In this document: positions 39,478-52,626 of the stretch, one piece after another
Layout: each line of letters begins with the position of its first letter
Position numbering within the stretch: position 1 is the stretch's first letter
From: Pempheris klunzingeri
Lineage: Eukaryota; Chordata; Actinopteri; Acropomatiformes; Pempheridae
Reading direction: 5' to 3'
NCBI RefSeq assembly: GCF_042242105.1
Contig: NC_092035.1
Location: 11,562,477-11,626,476 of the forward strand
Length of the DNA stretch: 64,000 nt
Translations under genes and position numbers: made by a program
Notes under the pieces: generated by a model
The model's input: only the letters and a program-made list of their open reading frames with translations
Databases searched by the model: none
Told to the model about the DNA's origin: nothing

Positions 39478-40130
39478 ATGGCACAGTGCCCCGTGCCCAA
39501 GTGTGGACCTAATGAAGAAGCTTCCACACAGACTCTTATCAGTCTTAGCGCTCGATCGGTAGGGTTTCCCCCAGTCTCACCACTCGTTTTAATTCACAGT
39601 GATTCTGAAACGCCCAAGCCGAATCGTCCCCTTAGTAATCCGTTGCCCCGACAGAGCTGCTCGTTGACCTGGATCAGGTGTTGGGATCCCCAATCAGTAG
39701 TGACTGATCAATGCCAAACACCTCATTCAGTTAAAACATCATCCAAGCAGGGAGTACAGCAACAGAGAAGAGAGTTACTCTGTAGTTCTTTAATGTTCTG
39801 CACACACAATTCCCTCTGTGGTTTGTCCGCAGGGGTTATGTGGATCATTTGTTTGTAGGGGTTGTACCCTGCTGTTGTCCTCGCTGCCATATCTGACAGC
39901 TTAGTGTGACATGGTGAAAAAGTTGTATACGTGCTTTGACAGAGTCTGCGATTGCCCGAGTGAGGACCCAAACAAGAAGCTTCTACACAGATTCTATTAA
40001 TCTGTGCGCTTGTTTGCTGGGGGTTCTCCCAGTCTTATCACTCGTTTTAATTCACAGTGACTCCAAAACACCTTAGTTTATGTGTCCCATTATTCAGTTG
40101 CAATATCATCCAGGCAGGAAACTGCCCACA
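39478..40130. repeat. Diverged internal duplication within the LTR element
   Basis: The segment from about 39,490 to 39,640 (GAAGCTTCCACACAGA through CACTCGTTTTAATTCACAGT) recurs at about 39,970-40,090 with many changes. It is non-coding in both copies as far as I can see. Confidence 0.6.
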
Positions 40131-40263
40131 TTGTCATGGAAAATAACAAACTTGTCCCTGTGTCCTTGTTTGTTTATTATTTTCATTTTATTTACTTATT
40201 TGTTTATTTTTATTTTTTATTTATTGTTTTTTTTTTTAATTTTATTTTTTTTTTTTTAAAAAC

Positions 40264-40362
40264 CATCACTCTCATCAGTGGCATCACTCTCATCAGTGGC
40301 ATCACTCTCAACAGTGGCATCACTCTCATCAGTGGCATCACTCTCAACAGTGGCATCGCTCC
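40264..40362. repeat. 18-bp minisatellite in the LTR element leader
   Basis: About five to six tandem copies of CATCACTCTCATCAGTGG, some with AACAGT in place of ATCAGT. It lies between the primer-binding site and the degenerate interior, next to a T-rich run (about 40,170-40,258). Confidence 0.9.
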
Positions 40363-40802
40363 TTAGCGGCATCGGTTAGCTACCCGGAAAATATATACAA
40401 TAGTGTACAGTATGGAGGAAAGCAAAATGTCCTGCCCTAACATTTGGGAGACAACTCTCAGTGGTTATTTACCCAGTGAGTTCTGTCCCTTATCAGGCCA
40501 AATTAGCTGTCCTTGGACACTTATTTTCTTTTCCCTCAACTGTGACTATGTGGTTCTGTACTTTACATGTGACTACAACATTTCAATGCGGTTTAGTTAT
40601 ACTCAGTTTTGGTTTACGTTTTAGCGAATGTAGGAACAACATTATTCAGACAACTTTGATTTGAGTATGGCCAATGTGCAGAAATTCTATCTCAAAAAGG
40701 TTTTCTGCTTACCCTTACTCAGGCGTGCCTTGGAGTTGTCTGAAAAAGTGTTCCTCCACTCACTCCGGGGTTCCTCAACGGGACACGTCTCGGAGTTTGC
40801 CA

Positions 40803-40820
40803 ATCCGGGTCACGGCACCA
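40803..40820 (-). other. Primer-binding site, tRNA-His type
   Basis: On the minus strand the sequence beginning TGGTGCCGTGACCCGGAT lies two bases inside the LTR. It complements the 3' end of vertebrate tRNA-His, as I recall it, with one mismatch. This fixes the orientation of the element. Confidence 0.8.
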
Positions 40821-40822
40821 AT

Positions 40823-42275
<1,453 letters not shown>

Positions 42276-42469
42276 GTTTCTCCATTTGGATAGTGACCGA
42301 GAGACGAGACGCGTGCTCGGACCTCGTCCTTGTTTTTTCTACATTTCTACCCCACGGTCACGAGAGCATCAGCGTGCGGACCGCTGGACCGGCGCACTGT
42401 CCTTGAATCCTGCTGGTGTTTCATTGTGACATTTTTCACGAGTAAAGTGTTTGTCTGAAAGACAAGTGT

Positions 42470-42475
42470 AATAAA
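42470..42475 (+). terminator. jagn1: jagn1 poly(A) signal
   Basis: AATAAA lies about 195 bp after the stop and is followed by a T/G-rich stretch (TTGTTGGTC). It faces the 3' end of nfkbiz. Confidence 0.75.
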
Positions 42476-42582
42476 TGTTGCAATTGAACAGGATTGTTGG
42501 TCAGTCCTAATTTGTTTGGAAATAAGCGTGCTATACATTGAGATCAGTTAAGACAAACACCAAGGTGACTCTGAAAAGAGAC

Positions 42583-42588
42583 TTTATT
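42583..42588 (-). terminator. nfkbiz: nfkbiz poly(A) signal
   Basis: TTTATT on the plus strand is AATAAA on the minus strand. It lies about 490 bp after the nfkbiz stop and about 110 bp from the opposing jagn1 signal. Confidence 0.65.
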
Positions 42589-43075
42589 ATTTGATTAGTT
42601 TCAATTTTTTTTGTCACCCCCACCCCCCACGTAGAGTTGACGTTAAAAGTATCAGCACAGTATGTATTTCATGTTTCATAACATTTTCATTCCCTTGAAC
42701 CAAACAAGATTGATATTTCCAAAAATGTAAAAATGGTTTGAAGAAGAAAATGTGTGACAGTCCCAATAAAATGTACATCAGTGGTGCGTGCATGCATGCA
42801 TCATTTTGTATCATGAGAAATCCAATGATACGCAGCGTCATGTTTTCACTTTCAACGGAATGGAAAAAAGTCTGAACTGTGATGAAATCGTCCCTCACTG
42901 TAAAGAAACCAACCCCAACATAAAATAGCATGTTAATGAGTAAAAGAAAGATGATTTTGGGCATTACGTTGTAATGAACAATTGGCATGTTTCACTGAAA
43001 CCACCAGCATTTGCCTGTATGGGCAAATGATCTATTGCGATAGACTGTCTGACTGACAGTGTTTTTGAGCTTGAC

Positions 43076-46000
43076 TTAAGCATGAAAACATTTCCCTTTC
43101 AGGATCTTCCACACCTGTAAAAAGAAGAGGGAAGGGGGATCACGACTGCGCTTTGATTGCTTTGTTGTCTATTTCAGATACGAAGGCGATAAGCCCTACC
43201 ATTTCACTCGCGGGTCTTTCGGGCACCAGCTGGGACGGAAGTTCATTTTCAAAGTTCCTGGCGCTGGGGTCTGCTCCTTTTCTCATCAGCAGCTTCACCG
43301 CCTCCACTTGACTTTGAAGGTTTTGCAAAGAGCTGACGACGTGCAGGGCCGTGTTTCCACTGAACGTCTGAAACCAACACACACACACACAGAGACACAG
43401 GGAATGAGTTGTGCAGTTTGCGTGTTAACTCCAGTGTCATTCCAGGTGAAGAACTCGCCTTTGCATTGACAAGCGACAGCGAAGACGGCTGATCGAGGAA
43501 GATCTTCAACAGCTCCACGTTTGCCTCCTCAGAGGCCACGTGAAGGCACGTGCGTCCACTCTTTAGGTCCTGTGGAAATGTGGGAAAACAAACGGTGTGT
43601 GAAACAAAGGTCCTTTTCCTAAGGTGGGAGGAAGTGGAAATGTAGCAGAGTGTTGTTACCTTTGTCTCACAGGAGGCCCCCATTAGCAGCAAGGTTTGAA
43701 TGCACTCGACGTAGGATTGTCTCCTCTGCAGCAGCTGCATCATCACGTACGAACAGGGACTCTCCAGAGTCCTCAGCTCTTTAACCACAGCGTTGTGAGA
43801 CAGCACCGCAACATGCAGCGCAGTCAGGCCTGCACACAGAGAACAGCGCGTTTGACGTAAGCCGGCCGTAAGACGTAGCGAGACGCGTCAGCGGAGCGAT
43901 CCAAACTCACCGTCATAGTTGAACATTTCAATATCAATCAGTTGTCCCGTTGCAGTTCTCCAGATGCTCTGCGGGGGACAAGAGGTCTATTAACACTTTA
44001 GAAAGTGTGACCGTTTGAAGGTGAAATCACACACACAGCATTGTGGGTGGGTTGTGATTCCCTCTCTAATAATAATAATAATAATAATGTAATATAATAC
44101 TAGTAGTTCAGTTGAAAAATGCAATAAATTTTAGTCTGATTGAGCCATTGTGAACGGTTTGCGTGTTGACAGCGTTCTGCCGCCCTCCCTACTCTGTTCT
44201 CGCATGTGATTGGCCGCACGGTTCTGCACTAGAAGCTCCAGATGTTTGTCATCAGGTGTGATTGATCCTCACAGCTGTTTCCCGTTAATGAGCCGCTGAT
44301 AAAAGAGAAAGAGGATGGGACAGGTGAGCCTTTTCACAGACAGTCTGCAGCAGCAGCAGCAGCAGCAGTAGTGTGACTGTGACTGTGTGGCTAATCAGTG
44401 GGATCTTGTTCAGGACCAGAGCAGGCAGCAGCGATCTTGCTCCCCTGGAGCTCAGGTGTGTCCATTTGTTTGTGAAAATGTGCTCCCTTTGCAGGTGGCC
44501 TGTGCGTGTGCCTTGAACGCATGACGTTGGGACTTTGTTTGTTTGCAGCAGCAGCTTTGAAGTGAGAACTGAAATGACTGAAAATGGTGGCTGAAGAACC
44601 ACTTTTGTCATGTGGTGATTTCCAGGTAGAAAATGCCCTGCTAAAAGTTGTAAATGGTTGCTTGTAAAGTGAGACTGTAAAATAAGAGTAACCGTGAACA
44701 CAGGATTTTGTCATGTTTAAGTTTATTTAAAGAAAAGCGTATCATGAAGATGTATTTAACCTTGTGCTTTGTTTTCCCAGGATGTAGCCGGTGAACCTGA
44801 AGGAGACATGAGAGAAGTAGCATGTAGTGGCAGTTGTGCCTCCATGTTCCTGCTCAGGATGTAAAGTGAGTGTGTGAAATAAAAATGGGTTTTGTGTCAA
44901 TGTTGTTTCCCAGTGTGAGTCATGTGCATGTGGCATATGTGATTGGGACAATGATTGTGTCCACCTGGCTGGATTGGAGTAATGCGTACCACCTTGTGAT
45001 AGTTGTGAATGATTTGCTTGTAACTGAATAGGTCAAAGTAGCGGAATCCTTTTGTGTGGGGGCGCTGTACTTGAAGAGATGGGCCCACAACAAGGTGAGT
45101 GAACGATACTAAGTGTGGAACCTAAAAAGCCCGCTTTCAGGCTCCCACTAGGAAAGAAGGTACTGTCGGAACCAAAGGACTTTGAAGTTTTTAAAAGTGG
45201 ACATGTTGGGAAAACAAATCTTCTATGCCAAGAGGATTCAGTTCAGGTTTTGTGTCAATGTTGTTTCCCAGTGTGAGTAATGTGCATGGGAGAGCATATG
45301 TGATTGGGATGATACCCAATCAGGTGTACCACCTTGTCATAGCAATGTGTGGTGGTCGGGAATGATTTGCTGTGGCATTTTTATGTTGCTTGTAACTGTC
45401 TGAATAGGTCCAATAAAGTAGTGGAATCCTTTTGTGTGAGGGCGCTGTACTTGAAGAGATGGGCCCACAACAAGGTGAGTGAATGATACTAAGTGTGGAA
45501 CCTAAAAAGCCCGCTTTCAGGTTCCAGCCGGGAAACAAGGCACACTCTGAAGTCATTTTCTTCTAGTCTTTAAAGTGGACATGTTGGAAACTGCAACCTC
45601 TTTGCACAGAAGACATGCTCACTTTAAAGACCAGAAGAAAATAACTTCAGAGTGTGCCTTGTTTCCCGGCTGGAGCCTGAAAGTGGGCTTTTTAGGTTCC
45701 ACACTTAGTATCATTCACTCACCTTGTTGTGGGCCCATCTCTTCAAGTACAGTGCCCTCACACAAAAGGATTCCACTACTTTATTGGACCTATTCAGACA
45801 GTTACAAGCAACATAAAAATGCCACAGCAAATCATTCCTGACCACCACACATTGCTATGACAACCCCACCCACAAGGTGGTACACCTGATTGGGTATCAT
45901 CCCAATCACATATGCTCTCCCCATGCACATTACTCACACTGGGAAACAACATTGACACAACCTGAACTGAATCCTCTTGGTGTAGAAGATTTGTTTCCCC

Positions 46001-49000
46001 AACATGTTCACTTTTAAAAACTTCAAAGTCCTTTGGTTCTGACAGTACCTTCTTTCCTGGTGGGAGCCTGAAAGCGGGTTTTTTTAAGGTTCAACACTTA
46101 GGTTATTTATATTAAGGATGTCGGTGGAGTGGAGTTCACTTACACTTGTCTCCTTTCTCTCACTACTCCAAGTAAGAATAAGTGTGTTGATTAAAATAGT
46201 ATATTGTTATTTAGAGTAGTGAGAGAAAGAAGAAAATAAAAAAAAGTATAAGTGTGGACTAAATATTTGTCTTTTTTTGGCAAACCGCCTTGCGCTCTTC
46301 CCTCTTTGTCGTATAACCCCTTAGTTCCACCTCCCCGAAACGCCGGGGGCAACAACCCCCCCGACCCTGCCCCCGCAGACCGCCTTCTTCGATGCTCGGG
46401 CCACCCGCCACGACCGGGAGTCGAACCTGGCACCTCTGATTCCAGGTGCCTTGTATGGCTGCGACTTAACCCCAACCGCCACGAGCTCCTCCGCACTTGG
46501 AGAAGAGCTCCGGGCGCGTTTGACATCTTCATTTGGACAAAAACACAGAGGAAAAAAAAACAAACACACAACCTGAACACACTTTAACAGTCCAAACAAC
46601 CTGCACACACTTTAACAGCCTTGATTTGGGGAGAAACAAGATTAGAACACACAAGCTCTATACACTTTAACAGCACCCATTGCCAGTTTTAAATACAGTT
46701 GGAATCACAAGTTAGTTCGAAAAATAATTCACAAGATATGGCACACACAATTGGGCTTCTTTTCTCAACACATACTGGATCTCACTGAGCTATTCTTCAT
46801 TCTTTTAAACCACTTTCAAGATTGAATCTCTTCACTTCAGACTTTGAGCCATCACTCCCTATCGCTCAAATACATCTCTGTCCCAGCTTTAACAAGGCTG
46901 CTTCATTTTTGACCCCTGCTCTGGTCTTCATCTGGTTGTGGGTTCAATATTTCATCTGTGGTGAATTGTTGAAAGCTGGCGCTTGTGGGATGGATTCTCT
47001 CTCGTAGCGGATGATAAGAGGCATTGTTAAAGACCAAAGTATTGGACTGTGCGTGTTCTAATGGGCCTCTGATCGTCCATCCCACAGGCGACCGCTTTCA
47101 ACTATTCACCACACGTGAAATATTGAACCCACAACCAGATCGAGAGCTCCGCTTTTCAATCTTTAAAAAGTAACAGAACCAGAGGACGGAACAGAAGCCG
47201 GTAAAGGACCTAAGCTGGGACAGAGATGGACTGATGGCTAAAAGTCTGAGTTGAAGACATTAAATCCTGACCGTTTTTTCTCACAACAACTACAAACTCC
47301 AGCCAGATAAACAGCTCGTGTGGCTGATACCCAAAGAGGATCGTTTAACGACCGTACCATCGGTAACAGCTCTGCCGCTGAACCTATCTCTACCACACTC
47401 GGGGAAATAAACTAGACGAGCATTTGAGCCGTTAACCCTCAGGCATGACTTTAATTTACAACCCTCTTAAATCATTAAGTTGTGCTCAAAACTAACAAAC
47501 ATTCAATTATTGTCACAATTTTAACCCTTTAAATGCCACTGTTTTAATTGCTAGGGAGCTGGGTTTTTAGTTTGGTTTTTTTCTAATCAGTGTCCTTTTT
47601 ACTATTCATGACGAAAATCAGCCATTTCCCCGGTACAGGCCTGTGCAGAAAATGCTTGTCATTTTTCAGCTTGCGTTATTGAGCTTAGTACGCTATTTCA
47701 ACAATGCACACGCATGTTTGCTGTTTCGTGTGTCTTTCAAGTCGACAGGTTGACCTTTTTGTCAAACCTGGACCGTCTGATAAACTGACTGTAATATACT
47801 GTCACGCGCAGCCATATGTGCGCTCTTTCAACTCAATAAAAGCATGGGCCCTTGTCTTAGTGCACTTCAAAGAGGTCAAAAACAACAGTGACTGACTTCG
47901 TGCTCCTGGTTAGAGTCAAACTGTTTGCAGCTCGGCTGTCTGGTCATTTCATTGACAACCGAGGAGCCAGATGAAGAGGCGCTTCTCTGTGGAACCTGCA
48001 CGTGCGAGCGTGAATGTGTATTCGTTCATCTGATGCTGATTTGAAAAAAGATTACTGCACTCATTTTACAGCTCTTTTATCACCAAGAAACAACAAGCAT
48101 TGTAGACATAGGCCTGTCGTGTGGAAATGGCTCATTTTAGTGGTGACCAGTAGAAATGACTACATTTTTGGCCCTTTCTCCACAGTGACCTCATTCAAGT
48201 GCACTAAGACAATGGCCCGTGCTTTGATTGACTTCAAAGAGTGCACAGATGGCTGCGCGTGACAGTATACGACAGTCACTTTATCAGACGGTACAAGTTC
48301 AACAATAAGGTCAACCTGTCTAATTCAAAAACACATGAAACCGCAAACACACACACGCATTCTTAAAATAGTGTACTAAGCTCAATAACGCAAACGCACA
48401 AACAACTGAAATGACAAGCATTTTCTGCACAGGCCTCTAATGGGGAAATGGCTGATTTTAGTGGTGAACAGCAAAAAGGACACATTTGACTCTCAAAAAT
48501 GAAACCTTACTATTACAGAATGCGTCATTAGATTTAGTCATTTCTATGCCATTTAACAAATGTGGTTTGAATGGGACATTTTTCTCCTCCAATGATTTAA
48601 GAGGGCAGTCATTTTTTCATCTGATGCTAGACAAAAACAAATAATGCATTAAAGTCTCGATTTTAGCTCCTCTTTGACATATCCCAGACTGATTGGAAAA
48701 AAACACATTCCCAAACATATATCATATGGAAAATAACTTTTTTTTTCATGAAAAACAACAGTAACGTGAATTCGTCAAACTGGCATTTAAAGGGTGAACA
48801 TCCTGACAATGATTCAATGTTGGCTCGTTTGGAGCAGGACTGAAGTGGGTTAAGAGATGGATGCGGAAAAAAGATTCATCTGGAAAGTTTTTACAGCCAT
48901 TTCTTGGAAGTGGACATTTTTGTCCTGAATGACTAAAGAGGGTAGCACATTTTTTTCAGTGTTCTATTCACCTATTAGAAAAATTAACATTTCAATTCCA

Positions 49001-52000
49001 AATTTGGTCAACAGACACACTTTCTTGCAAAAAATTGAGCCATATGCACAAACGCAGCCAAATGATGGCCCTATAAAGAAGGAATATTTGCTCAAATGGA
49101 CAAAAATGTCCACAATAATGCGTGAGGGTTAAGCAACACATCTAGACGTTGAAAATAGCCTGCGTGTTTTCAATGTCCCGTCGGCATTTTACAGAGCTGC
49201 TGCCGACGCCGACAACAAATCTACCTGAGAGCTTCAGCGCAGAGCGCGTGTTCCCTCGGTGCCCGCAGAACGCTCCCGTTCTTCAAACGCGTCGTCGCTT
49301 CTGTCCGCATCTGCCCGTGGGAGAAAATCAGACGACATTTACATTTTAGACAACTTGGGTTGACAGTCGGCGGCGAGGCTGGAAAGTGGACGACTGCAGG
49401 ATGCCGATGAATTAAAAGTGACGAGGATTTGGACCCACCTGAAGACTCTTCCTCTGCGACGGAATACGTGTGAACGCCGGTCCCCCTGAAGCGTGAAAGG
49501 AACAACAATCAATCGACAAGTGATCGCAAGTTGAAGCTGTATTACCTTCGTGTTAAACAAGGCTGGACGCATTTCATGTAGGACAGAAAAAAGTGGAGAT
49601 TTGGACTGATGACTTTTCTCTCATTTCATTCCCTTCGCATTGTTGAGATACATTTGGAAACTTCACTCACAATTTGGGACAACAAAGACACTATTTTGAC
49701 ATTAATGGTGATGACTGACATTTCAATGCAAGTGTGCTTAAGGACACATTGAATCATCTATTTCTCTTCCTAAAGGTGACCGTCATCACAAATCCACCTA
49801 GAATTCCAGAAAGAGACGCTCAGACACTACCTGTAGCCAGTGAAATGTCTCGTGAATAAACGCTAATAGACAACTATTTCTCCATCTACGCTGCCTGACA
49901 CAGTGAGGGAATAAGTCAATCAATCAGTCACTAAACGTGTTGTCCCAGGAGTGGCAGAGGGGATTATTGGAGAGGAGTGAATGTGGATAAACTCTGTAGT
50001 ATAATAGACACGCAGATGGCCTAAATAGTGACATCGCTTTGACACCAAACGGGAGTCAAACTGTTATTAACTGTTACAGTATTCAAACAATCGAGTGGAT
50101 CTCGTATGCTTATATGAGCGTCAGATACAGCCGGTACAAACTGATAGGCGTAGGTTCCGTGCAAAGCGGCTGTGTTTTTTACTTCGACGACAGACGAGAA
50201 AGGCGACGCCGGGGGTCTCGGCAGAGTCGTGTCCCACCTGGGAGACGCCGAGGGGAAAGTGTGGAGAAGGTGCCGACGTTTAAGTTTCTTGGCGCACACG
50301 TTTCAGAGGACCTGACTTGGGGAAAAAACACAAACTACCTGGTTAAGAAGGCACAGCAGCGACTGTCACAACATCTGCTGCTGTCCTCCTATCGAGCTTC
50401 TGTCCCAAGTGTCCTGACCTACGACATGCTGGTTTGGTATGGCAGCAGCTCGAGAGCAGACAAAAAGACACAATGGGTGATAAAAGTTGCTGAAGAAATA
50501 ACTAACGCAAACCCACCTACCCTTGAATTCGTTTTCACCTCCCATTGTCTCCAGAAAACAGACACTATCCTGAAAGACACATCTCACCCTGCTCGCCACC
50601 TGTTTGACCTTCTCCCCTCAGGGAGACGCTACCAGACAGTTAGGACACGCACCTCCAGACTGTTACATAGTTTTGATCCTCAAGCCATGACCAAACTAAT
50701 GCTCTAAAAACACAAGGCCTGTGCCATCAATTGGAACTATTTGATGTACAAATGGCTTATTTTAGGATCACTGCATATTTTCTGCCACTACTTGTTTGCA
50801 TGTATGTATGTATGTATGTACACTACTCACAAAAAGTTAGGGAGATTCGGCTTTCGGGTGAAATTTCAGGATGAACCTAAAATGCATTCTAACCTTTCCA
50901 GGTGAACTTAATGGGACCTTCTCTAAACTTTTCAATGCACATGTCCAACTCTTCAGTGTTTCAGTACTTTCTGCACAACTTGCTGTTCTCTAACAAGAAG
51001 CTTAACAGCAACATTCACAACAGCTTTGATCCATGAATCCACCAATACATTTCCTGCTTCAGTTACAATTGGTATTTAAACAGTCCTCCTCATCCTGCTG
51101 TTCGCATTCTGACATCGTGAGACCGAGACGACACCTAACAGTTGATCGGCAGCGCCTCGACACTGGAGGCTTCAAACAGGAAGTCCTCAGACGGAGGTGT
51201 TCGCTGAGCTTAGAGGGTCACAGAGTGTCATCAGGAGGTTGGAACAGTGATACAGAGACTGGAAGAGTCACAGAAAGGAGAGGAGTGGACGTCCTTTGGC
51301 CACGTCCCAATTTAGTGAGACACTGAAAATGTTTTGTTGTGGTATACCTACCACTGTTGGTAGATTTTCTTCAAATAAATTGTTTAAGATGAAGAAACTA
51401 CCATTGCATGCTGATACTTAAATACCCTACTTTCATGATATAATATCACTGTCGCATTCACTTTTTACATTTTCCATAGATTTCACCTGAAAGTCGAATA
51501 TCCCTAACCTTTGGTGAGTAGTGTGTGTATGTAGTGTGGGTGTGGAGTATGAATGGAATATCATTTATTCTTTAGCATTTATTCATGGGTCCCGTTTCAC
51601 TTTTGTGCTTGAAATTTCGTTGGATTTATTTACAATGACAATAAAGGAATGAATCTATCTATCTATCTATAGTGAATCAGGACATTGATATTCAACACAA
51701 ACAGATGCAACATGCGCAAAGAGGGTAAATAACACTGCACCAAAACTACAAACACTGCTGCTATTTAACTAGAAGCAGATTCGTTATTTCTAGAAGCATC
51801 CTCCACCGAGTTACAAACTTTAAATAATAGTGACGTCAGTGTTTCGTGTCTGTTGCTGGCCTTTTCTTTCCTGGTCTTGTTTATTTGTCACTGGAGCGAA
51901 ACTAATCCACAGTTGGCGCTGATTTCCTCTCATAGTAACAGTGTGAAATAGAAAACATGTTGCTTCTCATAATAAACTTCATTTAGTCATCATTCTGGTG

Positions 52001-52550
52001 ATTTTGGCCGCTGGCTAATTTCTTTATCCGCCTGGAAAACCAGTAGGCTACAATGTATCAGCTGTTCACGTTAGCATGCTTAGCTAGCGTTAGCTAATTA
52101 GCTAGCTACTGACCACGGATTTGTTTGTTGGTGTTTGTGTGGCCATTCGGCCTCAGACTGACCTCATGAACCAAAGCCAACTCCGCGTCTTCGTGGTGTT
52201 TTCCTCCGGTCGTTTTCCACTTTTCCTCTGGTCCTCCAAACAACTTTTAGAAGCAGAAAAACGATCCAACAATCGGCTCGAGTTCAAACGCAATCTGCTG
52301 CTGCGGAAGTGTCCTGACGTCACTTCCTCGATCCGGGCAACGTCGCGTCGCATCGTAGTGACACAACCACACAGGAAAGTTTAGCAATAACTCTATTGAT
52401 CTAGTAACTAGGGGGGGTTCATCGTTCACAAACACATGTAATCAATTATTTACAGGGAGTTCATTCCACAGTGCAGGTAGTAGTTCGGCTTGAGATGTTT
52501 GGCATTTTTGAGGGCACAGCGCACCCCTGTGTCCGGTAGGAGTAACTATT

Positions 52551-52626
<76 letters not shown>

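Larger units (their letters stand above)
50200..51672 (+). mobile_element. Rex/L2-like LINE 3' end, interrupted by a MITE
   Basis: The plus-strand frame to 50707 encodes the end of a LINE reverse transcriptase: FKFLGAHVSEDLTW, VKKAQQRLSQH, LTYDMLVWYGSSSRADKK, and LFDLLPSGRRYQTVRTRTSR. The 3' UTR resumes after the MITE (51,524) and ends TGACAATAAAGGAATGAATC followed by (ATCT)n at 51,655-51,672, a typical tail of this group. The 5' end is truncated somewhere near 50,200. Confidence 0.85.

Noticed and set aside
38300-40820. Search for gag, reverse transcriptase and env in the LTR element
   Set aside because: Only the integrase end could be recognised. Other open frames in the interior are short and unmatched.
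43140-43193. Read-through C terminus of nfkbiz to the stop at 43140
   Set aside because: Not preferred: splicing from 43200 to 43114 is in phase and yields the conserved KILKGK ending, so the read-through is at most a minor isoform.
45320-45841. Two similar small proteins encoded at 45320-45556 and 45575-45841
   Set aside because: They are the same sequence read from the two arms of a palindrome. No other evidence of coding.
46405-46488. Possible functional tRNA gene on the minus strand
   Set aside because: A and B boxes are present, but the T-stem has a mismatch and neither the anticodon stem nor the acceptor stem pairs properly. A tRNA-derived SINE is more likely.
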